From: Chitinophaga pinensis
GTDB lineage: Bacteria > Bacteroidota > Bacteroidia > Chitinophagales > CAIOSU01
Assembly: GCA_945901065.1 (NCBI GenBank)
Contig: CAMDKI010000002.1
Span: forward strand, 310,001 to 374,000
Direction of reading: 5' to 3'
Length of the DNA: 64,000 nt
Translations under genes and position numbers: made by a program
The notes under the pieces: generated by a model
What the model was told of the DNA's origin: nothing
Databases searched by the model: none
The model's input: only the letters and a program-made list of their open reading frames with translations
Shown: in pieces, positions 26,744 through 36,089 of the stretch
How the letters are laid out: each line of letters begins with the position of its first letter
How positions within the stretch are numbered: position 1 is the first letter of the stretch

Positions 26744-27448
26744 TTATTTAGTAGTCTTTTTTAGCACCTCGAGATTGCTTTTGGCCAACGAAAATTCTGG
26801 GGCTATTTTTAGCGCCTCCTCAAAGCTTGCTTTAGCTATGGTGGTATTGTTCACCTCTACTGCTATAGCACCTTTAATATTGTAGGCAGCTGCTTTTACC
26901 GGTATATCCTGCGTTTTGCCATCGGCACCATTTATTGCCACCTTGGTCAAGTTTCCGTCGGCTTTTAGAATGCGCTCTACAGTCAAGCCACAATCGGTAT
27001 AGTTTTTCATACTAAACTCGGTGGTGGCAATATTATACAAGTAAATAATGTTCGAGGTACGACTATATAGGTCGTTATAATGAACTATTGCCTCGCCATT
27101 CATTCCCAATCCTACTAAACTATTGGCCACCAGTTCTCTTACAGTTGTGTTTTGCGGTGCGGCGTCTAAAATGGTATTACCTACATTTACAGCAGCAACC
27201 AAATTGCCATTGGCGCTATACAAACTCACCAGCGAGTCTAAATAATGGTAATCGTTGGGAGAGTTGGCCAAAATGGTGTGCGCCGCCACTATAGCCGTAT
27301 TAAAGTCGCCAAACTCAACAGCCTTAGCATATATAGTTTTGTTGGTGGTTACAATATTATTGCCAGCACTAGTGTTCTTTTGGGCTTCGGCAGCTAAAGG
27401 CATAAAACCAAAGGCAGCAGCAGCGAAAAGGAGTATGTGATTTTTCAT
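26744..27448 (-). CDS. Exported TPR-like protein of unknown function
   Basis: A 234-residue exported protein. The signal peptide (MKNHILLFAAAAFGFMPLAAEAQ) sets the start at 27448. The rest is made of helical pairs resembling tetratricopeptide repeats, e.g. KAVEFGDFNTAIVAAHTILA, LVAAVNVGNTILDAAPQNT and a C-terminal unit KASFEEALKIAPEFSLAKSN, which is a clear TPR. Such proteins mediate protein contacts in the periplasm. No partner can be named. Confidence 0.7.
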   Translation of the reverse strand: MKNHILLFAAAAFGFMPLAAEAQKNTSAGNNIVTTNKTIYAKAVEFGDFNTAIVAAHTILANSPNDYHYLDSLVSLYSANGNLVAAVNVGNTILDAAPQNTTVRELVANSLVGLGMNGEAIVHYNDLYSRTSNIIYLYNIATTEFSMKNYTDCGLTVERILKADGNLTKVAINGADGKTQDIPVKAAAYNIKGAIAVEVNNTTIAKASFEEALKIAPEFSLAKSNLEVLKKTTK

Positions 27449-27536
27449 GGAGTTTAATTGATGATTAAGAATTTGTAAACCACTGCACAAAGAATATGCC
27501 ACAATGGTTTATATTACTTTTATCCTTGGTAAAATT

Positions 27537-27568
27537 AAAAAGGTTGGAGCACTTGCTCCAACCTTTTT
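27537..27568 (-). terminator. Intrinsic terminator of the large T9SS gene
   Basis: A perfect 14-bp stem (27537-27550 with 27555-27568), 4-base loop, T run on both sides; lies 22 bp past the stop of the gene at 27591. Confidence 0.9.
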
Positions 27569-27590
27569 AATTTTTTAACCCTTAAATATA

Positions 27591-29273
27591 TTATTGACGG
27601 GCAATAACCAATTTCTTGTTGTATTCTTCGCCATCCACTTTAATTACACCATAGTATGTGCCAGAGGCTACTTCGGTCATGTCAAAGTTTATTGGGGTAG
27701 TACCTACGTTGGTATCCACTTCTTGGTTGCTAATAATCTGACCCAAGGTATTGTAGATAACCACACTCACATGTTTCACATCGCTGCTTACAATCTCGAT
27801 ACGGGTACTATTAGTGGTTGGGTTAGGAATAAAATCGCTGATAGTAAATACTGAAGAACCTGTAATCATTGCGTTTACAATGTGGGTTAGTTCGGCATTG
27901 TTATCATTATCAACTTGGCGCAAACGGTAGTAGTACAATTGATTTGGCACTACATTTTTGTCAAGGAAACTATAGTTGTGTTGCACTGTGCTATTTCCGT
28001 TACCATCAACCCAACCTTGTGTGGTAAAGTTATCACCATCGGTGCTACGCAATACTTCAAAACCTTTATTGTTGATCTCGATAGAAGTAGCCCAGTTAAC
28101 GGCAATAGATTGGTTGTCAACAGGTACCGCCTCAAGGCTTATCAATTCAATTGGCAAGCTAGCACCACCTTCGTTGCCTGCACCGCCAAAGCGAGAGAAC
28201 AGATTCAATCGGGTGGCAGTAATACCAGTGGCTTGGCTGTAAGCTGCAATTTCTACTATTCCATCGCAATAAGTACCAGATTGAGTTGCAGAAGCGGTCC
28301 AGTCGGTTGAGCTACCAGGAGCATTCAATAGGGTGTTGCCACTGTGAGAAGCAATACGCAACAATTTGTAGTATTCAGAGCCGTAAGTGCTGGTCAAGTT
28401 GCTCAATGCTGCTGCTGTAGGGTATAGGGTCAAGTCATACTCCCAACCTGAAGTGTTGTCAAGGTTATTGTTGCTTGCATCCTCCGCATCAATACGCCAA
28501 ACACCAAAGTTCTCCACCATCCTGTTCAACATAATGTTCTGGTTTCCACCAGGGCCAATGTTGGAGCAACCGCCAACATGAAAGATGTTACCCAAATTGC
28601 TATTCGCTTCAAACTTTACGCGAATCTCGTCAGCTTGCACTGGAGCGGTATTCAAGCGAAGGGTAGCTGGCAGGTACGTGCCACCATTAAAATCGCGTTT
28701 GTAGTACGGAAATTGGTGTACGGTTGATGGTTGGCCAGTAGCTACTTTTTTCACAAACGAACCAGACGTAAAGTGTGCACTATAAAACCCACTATAACCG
28801 CTTGAAGTAGCATTCAAACCCAAAATAAGGTCGTTGTTTTCCATCATCAATGCGCCGCTGTTAAAAATAACCTCGCCATTGATAACAATATTGGTTGTAG
28901 CCTGCACTCCTGCAGCTGGCGAACCAGCTATATAGGTTGCAGGGTTCTGAGTTTCTAGTTCGTAAAAGCTTACTGACGAGGCATTAGGCGAAGAAATGGT
29001 TTGTAAGTTACCAGCGCCTGTCAATTTAACAATACGCTCGCCAGAAGCGCCATTAGAAATGGCACCATCAGTACGCGCATTGGTGTAATCACCTTTAATC
29101 TCCATTACACCATCGTTTGTAACAGAGCCCGTGCTCGCTATTTCTACAGCTCCATCTACATACAGTAGGCCTGTTCCCTCAATGGTTACTGTTCCGGCAT
29201 TGTAAAATGCTTGGCCATTGGCCGCTAAAACAGTCACTAACGAGAGGGAAAAGATCATGTACAATTTTCTCAT
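27591..29273 (-). CDS. Secreted T9SS protein with surface-display architecture
   Basis: A 560-residue secreted protein. Signal peptide MRKLYMIFSLSLVTVLAANGQ. The N-terminal third is a beta-rich region with repeated short strands (YVDGAVEIASTGSVTNDGV, EIKGDYTNARTD), as in beta-helix or filament-like proteins. A fibronectin-like segment (AVNWATSIEINNKGFEVLRS ... YYYRLRQVDNDNNAEL) precedes a T9SS type A sorting domain (FTISDFIPNPTTNSTRIEI ... ASGTYYGVIKV). No enzyme motif. It resembles gliding or surface-layer associated T9SS proteins; the exact role is unknown. Confidence 0.85.
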   Translation of the reverse strand: MRKLYMIFSLSLVTVLAANGQAFYNAGTVTIEGTGLLYVDGAVEIASTGSVTNDGVMEIKGDYTNARTDGAISNGASGERIVKLTGAGNLQTISSPNASSVSFYELETQNPATYIAGSPAAGVQATTNIVINGEVIFNSGALMMENNDLILGLNATSSGYSGFYSAHFTSGSFVKKVATGQPSTVHQFPYYKRDFNGGTYLPATLRLNTAPVQADEIRVKFEANSNLGNIFHVGGCSNIGPGGNQNIMLNRMVENFGVWRIDAEDASNNNLDNTSGWEYDLTLYPTAAALSNLTSTYGSEYYKLLRIASHSGNTLLNAPGSSTDWTASATQSGTYCDGIVEIAAYSQATGITATRLNLFSRFGGAGNEGGASLPIELISLEAVPVDNQSIAVNWATSIEINNKGFEVLRSTDGDNFTTQGWVDGNGNSTVQHNYSFLDKNVVPNQLYYYRLRQVDNDNNAELTHIVNAMITGSSVFTISDFIPNPTTNSTRIEIVSSDVKHVSVVIYNTLGQIISNQEVDTNVGTTPINFDMTEVASGTYYGVIKVDGEEYNKKLVIARQ

Positions 29274-29762
29274 ATCCGGGTATTTAGTTTAATCATTAAA
29301 AACTATGGTCGCAACAAATGGTCTGGTCCTTTATTATCCCAGTAAAACTAACTATAAGATATTAAATTGTCAAGCGTTACGCCATTAATCATAGGTTCAA
29401 TGTAGCATCGGTAACTAACAAAATCAATAGTTTGTTTGATAATTGTTGCAACTAGGTTCCAAATAAAATCATAAAATGCTGATAAACAAGCAGATAGTTT
29501 GTTTATTAAAATTTTATTAACAAGTAGCCAAACTTCCAAAACTAGCTGTGGTAGCAAAAAACAGCAACAAGTTAATTGGCATTCATAACTCATATGCGGT
29601 TTTTTTAGTGCCAAGCGCCTTTAACTACTACTTTGGTCGGTAGCACTTTTTCTATACCAGAAATTGCCGCGCTGCAGAGGTTACAGCGCTGTGATAACTG
29701 AATAGGGTGGTTGGTTGGTTGATATAGCAAGTAGACGGCGCGCAATGCCCCTCCTTTGGATT
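29274..29762. other. Gene-poor stretch between the T9SS gene and dapF
   Basis: About 490 bp, AT-rich in the first 300 bp. Two weak inverted repeats were seen: 29482-29489 with 29499-29506 (AT-rich) and 29669-29674 with 29684-29689 (GC-rich, no T run). An 88-codon frame on the minus strand shows no domain and has Cys-rich, low-likelihood composition, so it was not called. No RNA gene was recognised. Confidence 0.5.
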
Positions 29763-30554
29763 TTAGGCCGTTCTCATTGTTCCGTCAAATACCTTTACGG
29801 CAGGCCCTGTGAGCCAAATGTTGCTTGCCGTTCCGTTATCAAAGGTATATTTCACAGCAAGTGGGCCGCCCAAAGTTTCAATACCGTACTCATAATCACC
29901 GTTTGGCAACCCTTGCATTTGTGAGGCTGCAATGGCGCTAGCTGTTACTCCTGTTCCGCAAGCATAAGTTTCGTCTTCTACACCACGTTCGTAAGTACGC
30001 ACCTTCAACTGCCCATCCCCAATAATCTCCACAAAATTTACATTAATGCCTTCTGTGGCATAACTGGTTGAATTTCTAATAGCCTTGCCTTTACTATAAA
30101 CATCAACTCCCTTTGCATCATTTACCTGCTGCACATAATGCGGAGAGCCTGTGTTAAGCACGTAAGCATCGTTATCTCGACCAATGCTTGAAACATCCCT
30201 CATTTGTAAGCTTACGTTTCCATCCTCCAAAACTACCGCTTGATGCGGACCATCAATTGCTAAAAAACTAGCGTTTGCTTCAATAATCCCCAATTGCTTG
30301 GCAAACATCACTACGCACCTGCCACCGTTGCCGCACATGGTACTTTCACGTCCATCGGCATTGTAGTATTTCATTTCAAAATCAAATCCTTCCTTTTCTT
30401 GTAACAATATCAAGCCGTCGGCACCAATACCAAACCTCCTGTGGCATAGTTGCTCAAACAATTCTCGCTCAATGCCATTAAAAACCCTGGCGCGATTGTC
30501 AATCATCACGAAGTCATTTCCAGCACCTTGGTATTTAAAAAATGTCAGTTCCAT
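29763..30554 (-). CDS. dapF: Diaminopimelate epimerase
   Basis: Converts LL- to meso-diaminopimelate for peptidoglycan and lysine. A 263-residue protein from the ATG at 30554, where the family opening FFKYQGAGNDFVMIDNR lies; an ATG at 30620 would add a 22-residue leader. Both catalytic cysteines are present: Cys74 in MCGNGGRC and Cys199 in YACGTGVTASA. Length is normal. Confidence 0.95.
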   Translation of the reverse strand: MELTFFKYQGAGNDFVMIDNRARVFNGIERELFEQLCHRRFGIGADGLILLQEKEGFDFEMKYYNADGRESTMCGNGGRCVVMFAKQLGIIEANASFLAIDGPHQAVVLEDGNVSLQMRDVSSIGRDNDAYVLNTGSPHYVQQVNDAKGVDVYSKGKAIRNSTSYATEGINVNFVEIIGDGQLKVRTYERGVEDETYACGTGVTASAIAASQMQGLPNGDYEYGIETLGGPLAVKYTFDNGTASNIWLTGPAVKVFDGTMRTA

Positions 30555-30758
30555 GTTCAAATTGTCACTTCCTTGCCCTTGTTTATCAAGGGTTTGGTTA
30601 ATAAGTGTTAAGTAATGCAAAGATATGTGAATACCGCCTTAGTATGTAAAATAAAAACGGGTTTCATTCGGTTTATCCAATATCCGCATCAACTAGGCGG
30701 CACCATATTTGTTGAGTATTTTAAGACATTACCCAATTAACACAAAATTAGTTGCATT

Positions 30759-32231
30759 ATGAACTCCAAGTCACTTTTAACCTTAGTTTCCGTATCATTT
30801 TTGAGTGCCGCTGCAGCTATTGGCGGGTACAAAGCTTTTGAAGGCAATAATCAAACCCAGACATTGGCGATACAAGCAGAACAACCTGTACGCTATGCCA
30901 ATTTTTCGGATGCCTCGGCTACTAATATACCCGTAAATGGGAATCTTGATTTCACTTATGCTGCAGCCAAAAGCACGCCAGGGGTAGTTCACGTTACTTC
31001 AACCAGCAAGGCTTCAAATCAAGGCATGCCTCAGTTTATTAATCCATTTGATTTTTTTGGCGGCGGCCATAGTTTTGAGCCACAACCTCGAGTAGCCTCT
31101 GGTTCAGGCGTAATTATTTCGCCTGACGGATATATTGTAACCAATAACCACGTAATTAGTGGTGCTAGCGAAGTAGAAGTAGTGTTAAATGACAAACAAA
31201 AGTATGTGGCCCAAGTTATTGGTGCCGACCCGTCTACAGATATTGCTCTGCTGAAAATAGATGCTACCAATTTAATATTCCTGCCGTTCGCCAATTCCGA
31301 TTCGGTGCGCGTTGGCGAATGGGTATTGGCAGTGGGCAACCCATTTAACCTAGAATCGACCGTAACAGCAGGTATTGTTAGCGCCAAAGGAAGGTCGATT
31401 AACATCCTGGAGGACAATGCAGCCATCGAATCGTTTATTCAAACCGATGCTGCCGTAAATCCAGGTAATAGTGGCGGTGCATTAGTTGATTTACGCGGAC
31501 AATTGATTGGCGTAAACACAGCCATTGCATCGCCTACCGGTACATTTGCTGGGTACTCGTTTGCTGTGCCATCTAACCTAGTGCGCAAAGTTGTGGGCGA
31601 CCTGAAAGAATTTGGACTAGTGCAACGTGGCTTCCTGGGCGTAACTATCAGGAATGTGGATGTGGACCAAATGAAGACCTTGAAATTGCCTGACCCGAAC
31701 GGTGTTTACGTAAACGAAGTATTAGGTGGCAGCGCAGCAGATGACGCGGGCTTGAAACCCGGCGATGTGATAAGAAGCATAAATGGTAACAAGATAAACA
31801 GCACCTCGCAATTGCAAGAGACGGTTGCCCAATTCCGCCCGAGCGATAAGCTGAACATGGAATACTACAGGGATGGCAAATTGAACAGCACGGTAGTAAC
31901 CTTAAGGAATAAAAACCAAGGGCTTGACCTGCTTAGTAAAGAAAATATGAAAGTAGATGACCTTTTGGGGGTATCGTTTGAAGAATTGAGTGCCGACGAA
32001 AAACGAGAATTGGGTATAAAAGCTGGCGTTAAAGTAAAAAGCATAGGCAATGGTGCGATAAAACGCTACACCGATATGCATGAAGGGTTTATTATTACGC
32101 ACATTGATAGACAACCCATTACCTCAAAAGAAAAGCTGGCAGAAATACTGAACAATAAGAAGGGTGGTGTGATGGTAGAAGGAGTTTACCCTGACCAGAA
32201 AGGAACCTTTTATTATGCGTTCGGATTGTAA
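30759..32231 (+). CDS. degP: HtrA/DegP-family periplasmic serine protease
   Basis: A 490-residue envelope protease/chaperone. The N-terminal hydrophobic segment (SLLTLVSVSFLSAAAAIGG) is a signal or anchor. The trypsin-like triad is complete: His131 (VTNNHVISG), Asp161 (STDIALLKID) and Ser238 (NPGNSGGALV). Two PDZ domains follow, at about residues 280-385 (GFLGVTI ... LKPGDVIRSING) and 400-490 (LLGVSFEEL ... GFIITHIDRQPI). A near -7 element (CATATTTG) is at 30704-30711. It probably degrades misfolded exported proteins, of which this region encodes many. Confidence 0.92.
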   Translation: MNSKSLLTLVSVSFLSAAAAIGGYKAFEGNNQTQTLAIQAEQPVRYANFSDASATNIPVNGNLDFTYAAAKSTPGVVHVTSTSKASNQGMPQFINPFDFFGGGHSFEPQPRVASGSGVIISPDGYIVTNNHVISGASEVEVVLNDKQKYVAQVIGADPSTDIALLKIDATNLIFLPFANSDSVRVGEWVLAVGNPFNLESTVTAGIVSAKGRSINILEDNAAIESFIQTDAAVNPGNSGGALVDLRGQLIGVNTAIASPTGTFAGYSFAVPSNLVRKVVGDLKEFGLVQRGFLGVTIRNVDVDQMKTLKLPDPNGVYVNEVLGGSAADDAGLKPGDVIRSINGNKINSTSQLQETVAQFRPSDKLNMEYYRDGKLNSTVVTLRNKNQGLDLLSKENMKVDDLLGVSFEELSADEKRELGIKAGVKVKSIGNGAIKRYTDMHEGFIITHIDRQPITSKEKLAEILNNKKGGVMVEGVYPDQKGTFYYAFGL

Positions 32232-32309
32232 AGAAATTCCGCTCTTTGGGGACTTTTTTCTCTGCACGAGCGTTATGTATATAGTTGGTTAGTTAGTTGT
32301 GTGTTTGCG

Positions 32310-32350
32310 TAGTGGCCTAGGACCCCCCTCTTAGGCCACTATGTTTTTAG
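32310..32350 (+). terminator. Intrinsic terminator of the HtrA gene
   Basis: A perfect 10-bp stem (32310-32319 with 32332-32341), 12-base C-rich loop, and a T run after 32342. Confidence 0.8.
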
Positions 32351-32394
32351 GGCCTCGATCAATCGCAAAACAAGTCTTTATCAAAATCGCCATT

Positions 32395-32661
32395 TCAATC
32401 AATATCATCCCACACATTGTGGTAATTCTCGTCATCATAAGGTACGTTGGACCCTTGTCTTCTTTTCCGTCTCTCTTTCCACGTTAATGGTCTGCTTTCG
32501 TCAATCTTAAAACCAGCATGCACAATACAAAGTAGCAGGCATAGCACTGAAATGAGGAAGACGAGTTTCCAATAAAAATAAATTGACACCGCAAGAGTTG
32601 CAATACTGGCAATACCGAGTAGCAAAGTGTTTCTAAGCCAACTGTCCCAATGTCCTTTCAT
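32395..32661 (-). CDS. Small two-helix membrane protein of unknown function
   Basis: An 88-residue protein. Two adjacent hydrophobic helices (LLLGIASIATLAVSIYFYW and LVFLISVLCLLLCIVHAG) are followed by a charged tail with PLTWKERRKRRQG and an acidic end (YDDENYHNVWDDID). The ATG at 32661 was preferred over a TTG 9 bp upstream. It lies 28 bp downstream of the helicase stop on the same strand, so it may share its transcript. No family recognised. Confidence 0.6.
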   Translation of the reverse strand: MKGHWDSWLRNTLLLGIASIATLAVSIYFYWKLVFLISVLCLLLCIVHAGFKIDESRPLTWKERRKRRQGSNVPYDDENYHNVWDDID

Positions 32662-32689
32662 GGCTAACAACTAAAAAATTATTGGTCCA

Positions 32690-34093
32690 TTAAGGCGCAC
32701 CATCAGCGCTTTCACCGCTAGCCTTCGGTGGCAATGGCCTACCAACGCCACCACCGCCATCTCTGCGCGGGCCACCTTCTTTACGAGGACCACGGTCACG
32801 GTTGCCACCGCCTTTGTTGTTGCCACCGCCACTTGGCCTATCGCCTCTTGGGGCGCCACCCGGCTTTCCTCCTGAACGGCCGCCACCACCAGAGCGACCT
32901 TTCCCACCGCCTGGCTTACCAACTCGCTTTTTAGGGTCGTAAACTGGGCCTTCGCCTAAATCTTCTGGCAATGGCGATTTGGTTATTACGCGCTCAATAA
33001 GCGTTTCTATATCGCCAAAGCCACGCATGTCATATTCATTGATAAGCGTAATGGCAACACCGGTAGTAGATGCACGGGCCGTGCGGCCTACACGGTGCAC
33101 ATAGTCTTCCGCATCACCAGGTACATCGTAGTTTATAACTAGGTTAATGTCTTTAATATCGATACCACGCGACAATACATCGGTAGCCACCAAAATCTGC
33201 AACTTGCGGTTACGGAAGGCTAGAAGCACTTCCTCGCGTTCGTTTTGCTCCAAATCGGAACTGATAGCCCGCGATTTAAATCCGCCTTTTTGCAACTCCC
33301 GATTTATCTCACGCACCGTATTCTTGCGTGAGCAGAATATGATAATACTTGGTAAGTCTTTATCCTTAAGCAAGTGTTTAATCAGGGGAAGCTTTTGCGA
33401 GTCGTAAACCAAATAGGCACTCTGCAATACGCCCTCTGCTGGTTTGCTCAGTGCAAGGTTTACCTGGTCGGGGTTGTTCAATATCTTATTGGCCAATTCC
33501 CTTATTTTTGGCGGCATGGTTGCGGAAAACATTAGGTTTTGGCGCTTGGCTGGCAGCTTGGTAATAATGGACATTAAATCATCGTAAAAGCCCATATCCA
33601 ACATGCGGTCGGCTTCATCCAAAATCAAAAACTCCACCTCATCTAAGTTTACATAACCCATTTGCAAATGGGCAATCAATCGGCCAGGGGTAGCAATAAT
33701 CAAATCGGCACCTTGCTCAAGCGCACGGCGCTGCTGCTCCCATCCCATGGAGTCGCCACCGCCATACACAGGCAATGAACTTAAACCAACGAAATAAGAG
33801 AAGCCCTCCATTTGTTGGTCAATTTGGGTGGCTAACTCGCGGGTAGGTACTATTACCATAGCTCGAATGCCATTGCGGCCTTTGCTCGGGTTTTTTACTA
33901 AATAATCGATAACTGGCAAAAGAAAGGCTGCCGTTTTTCCAGTACCAGTTTGGGCACAACCTATTAAGTCTTTACCCTCTATAATCTTAGGTATTGCTAG
34001 TTCTTGTATGGGTGTTGCCTTGCTAAAGCCCATTGCATCCAGGCTCTCCATTAGGCTCTCGTGAAATCCGAGATCTTTAAACTCTATGGGCAT
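32690..34093 (-). CDS. DEAD-box ATP-dependent RNA helicase (RhlE-like) with Gly/Arg-rich tail
   Basis: A 467-residue RNA helicase for ribosome assembly or RNA turnover. Motifs: Q motif (KATPIQELAIP), Walker A AQTGTGKT (47-54), PTRELA, DEAD in LILDEADRMLDMGF, SAT in LMFSATMPP, and VI as HRVGRTARA. The C-terminal 80 residues are low complexity with Gly, Arg, Lys and Pro (GGKGRSGGGGRSGGKPGG), an RGG-like RNA-binding tail common in Bacteroidota helicases. A near -7 element (TATCTTTA) lies about 30 bp upstream. Confidence 0.93.
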   Translation of the reverse strand: MPIEFKDLGFHESLMESLDAMGFSKATPIQELAIPKIIEGKDLIGCAQTGTGKTAAFLLPVIDYLVKNPSKGRNGIRAMVIVPTRELATQIDQQMEGFSYFVGLSSLPVYGGGDSMGWEQQRRALEQGADLIIATPGRLIAHLQMGYVNLDEVEFLILDEADRMLDMGFYDDLMSIITKLPAKRQNLMFSATMPPKIRELANKILNNPDQVNLALSKPAEGVLQSAYLVYDSQKLPLIKHLLKDKDLPSIIIFCSRKNTVREINRELQKGGFKSRAISSDLEQNEREEVLLAFRNRKLQILVATDVLSRGIDIKDINLVINYDVPGDAEDYVHRVGRTARASTTGVAITLINEYDMRGFGDIETLIERVITKSPLPEDLGEGPVYDPKKRVGKPGGGKGRSGGGGRSGGKPGGAPRGDRPSGGGNNKGGGNRDRGPRKEGGPRRDGGGGVGRPLPPKASGESADGAP

Positions 34094-34479
34094 CTATAAT
34101 ATTGATTTGTAAGGTTAATTACCGTAAAGATAAGTTTAAGTAACCGTACAAGCCGCTATAGCAGCATTTTTTTCGCCATGCCTTGTTTTTTCATTCAAAA
34201 CACATCTTTCAATTCACACCTGCTTACCAGATTTAATAATCGATTTGAGCAATGACCGCTACTACTATTTACATCCCTTACACACTTATCAAGTAAAACA
34301 ACACACCTATAAAGCCATGTTACCAAATCCAAACTGCAAAATGTAACTTAGCCTTGAATCAGGGTAAATACACCAACCAGTATGATTTAAGGGGCAAAGT
34401 TGCGGCTACTATAAGTCGCCTTACTTGGAAGGTTTTCAACAGGCATTACTCACGCGCTGCGAGTAGTGCCTGTTTTAAT
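34094..34479. other. Intergenic region with two hairpins, possible small RNA
   Basis: About 385 bp. The left 250 bp hold no gene. Toward the right are two hairpins in series on the plus strand: a 6-bp stem (34402-34407 with 34414-34419) and a 14-bp stem with one G-T pair (34438-34451 with 34461-34474) followed by TTTT. A partial -7 match (TAGCCTTG) lies upstream near 34350. The second hairpin could also end the minus-strand FAD gene, but its T run is on the plus-strand side. Confidence 0.4.
34350..34478 (+). ncRNA. Candidate small RNA ending in a terminator hairpin
   Basis: Inferred from layout only: an imperfect -7 element, a short hairpin (34402-34419), a 10-20 base linker and a strong hairpin with T tail (34438-34478) on the plus strand, between a divergent helicase promoter and a minus-strand gene end. 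No known RNA family is recognised, and the left boundary is a guess. Confidence 0.2.
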
Positions 34480-35526
34480 TTACCGGCTTTCGGAAAGTAG
34501 CACTTCCACATCTAAACCGCCTTTGCCTTGCAAAACTGTTACCAGTTGATTCGCAAAAAAAGGGCTCAATGAATAACCTTTGGTGCCCAAACCATTAAAT
34601 AACCATAGCTGGCTGTGCTGCGGGTGCGGCCCAATTAGCGGCCTGCGGTTTTTAACGGCTGGCCTAACTGCCGCTATATGCTTCAATACCTTGTAGGGCA
34701 AGTTCAGAGCTTTTTGCAGTTTACGCTCTAACTCCTCACGCTTGTGATCCGATGGATAGTCATCGGTAAACACCCACTCATTAGTACTTCCAATATAATA
34801 CAGACCGTTGCCCAAAGGAACCAGAAAAACGCCTTTGAGATATACTTCATCGGGCTGTAGTCCTTCAATTTTTACTACTAGAGCCTCTCCCTTTGCTGCA
34901 TTAAATGGCAAATCTTTAAACCACGGATTGTGCTGCACGCCCCAACCTTCGCAAAAAATGACCTTTTGTGCCTCAATATCTTTATACCGAATGCTATTAG
35001 GTAATAATTCTAGTTGTTTATGTTCAAATGAATCTTGGATAAAACACCCTTTTTGCTTTAAGAAGTCGCGCCAGCCATCCATTAACTCCTCACCGTAAAT
35101 TTTAAGGGCTGGGCTAATAGTAAAACCGCCTAAAGTATTGTTAATGGCTGGTTCGTCAACCTGCAACGGCAATATATAATCATCAAACCAATCTTGGGTT
35201 TCGGCTTGCTCATCAAACTTCGTTGCATCCTCTGGGTTGCTGTGGTATCGGTGCACGTGAGTTTGTAGCACCAACTCTTTACCCAGTAAGTCACCTATTT
35301 CCGTATACGTTTTCAACGCATAGGGCTGCAACTCGTCAATTCGCCAGCTTTTAGCTAGCTTTTTACCCGTTACGGGGTTTATTATACCACCCGCTACCCT
35401 GCTGGCATTGCTGGGCAATGCTGGGTCTATAACAATAAAATCGAGCCCTGCTTTGTAGAGAAAATAACTCACCATAGTACCACCAATACCTTGACCCACG
35501 ACTATATATTGGGTTGAGCGGCTCAT
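34480..35526 (-). CDS. FAD-dependent oxidoreductase (DAO/glycine oxidase-like)
   Basis: A 348-residue flavoenzyme of the D-amino acid/glycine oxidase family. The start at 35526 gives the dinucleotide-binding loop near the N-terminus (YIVVGQGIGGTMVSYFLYKA, VIDP); the upstream frame adds an unlikely leader. The C-terminal part has PVKNRRPLIGPHP and NGLGTKGYSLSPFFA, typical of ThiO-like proteins. Substrate unknown; it may act on an amine or hydroxy acid. It lies 53 bp downstream of purE and could be part of that transcript. Confidence 0.8.
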   Translation of the reverse strand: MSRSTQYIVVGQGIGGTMVSYFLYKAGLDFIVIDPALPSNASRVAGGIINPVTGKKLAKSWRIDELQPYALKTYTEIGDLLGKELVLQTHVHRYHSNPEDATKFDEQAETQDWFDDYILPLQVDEPAINNTLGGFTISPALKIYGEELMDGWRDFLKQKGCFIQDSFEHKQLELLPNSIRYKDIEAQKVIFCEGWGVQHNPWFKDLPFNAAKGEALVVKIEGLQPDEVYLKGVFLVPLGNGLYYIGSTNEWVFTDDYPSDHKREELERKLQKALNLPYKVLKHIAAVRPAVKNRRPLIGPHPQHSQLWLFNGLGTKGYSLSPFFANQLVTVLQGKGGLDVEVLLSESR

Positions 35527-35579
35527 TAGGGGATGGATTTGTTCTAAAATTTTAATTAAAAGAATAAGCAACTGCTTGC

Positions 35580-36089
35580 TTAAAAATTGCTTGGGTATTT
35601 ACCCTTTACATCCTCTACTTGCTTAAGGACTTTAGCTTTTAGTTGCTCTTTAAAGCTAGTTAGCCTATCAGCTACACTACTATCGAAGGTGCTAACTATA
35701 CTTGCCGCTAAAATGCCCGCATTTCTACCACCATTAAGTGCAACTGTAGCCACTGGAATACCGGCAGGCATTTGCAAAATAGACAAGATTGAATCCCAAC
35801 CATCAATACTATTGGAAGATTTAACCGGAACCCCAACAACCGGTAAAGTAGTAAGTGAGGCAACCATACCTGGTAAATGTGCAGCACCGCCAGCTCCGGC
35901 AACTATGGTTTTTATACCACGACTGCGGGCACTTTGTGCATATTCAATCATGCGCTCGGGGGTGCGGTGCGCCGAAACAATGGTAAGCTCAAACGCGACG
36001 CCCAGCTCGGTTAACACATCAGCTGCTTCCTGCATTATTGGCAAGTCGCTTTGGCTACCCATAATTATACCTACTAGTGGCTGGCTCAT
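35580..36089 (-). CDS. purE: N5-carboxyaminoimidazole ribonucleotide mutase
   Basis: Class I PurE, the mutase step after PurK in purine synthesis. A 169-residue protein with VGIIMGSQSDLPIM, SAHRTPERM, GAGGAAHLPGMVASLT and MPAGIPVATVAL motifs. The start overlaps the end of purK by 4 bp (ATGA), the classic co-translated pair. Confidence 0.95.
   Translation of the reverse strand: MSQPLVGIIMGSQSDLPIMQEAADVLTELGVAFELTIVSAHRTPERMIEYAQSARSRGIKTIVAGAGGAAHLPGMVASLTTLPVVGVPVKSSNSIDGWDSILSILQMPAGIPVATVALNGGRNAGILAASIVSTFDSSVADRLTSFKEQLKAKVLKQVEDVKGKYPSNF

Noticed and set aside
29348-29614. 88-codon minus-strand frame in the gap before dapF
   Set aside because: Composition is AT-driven and Cys-rich, no domain, no promoter element or signal; likely chance.
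34438-34474. Terminator of the FAD oxidoreductase gene
   Set aside because: It follows the stop on the minus strand, but the T run is on the plus-strand side and only TT follows on the minus strand; kept as part of a possible plus-strand RNA instead.
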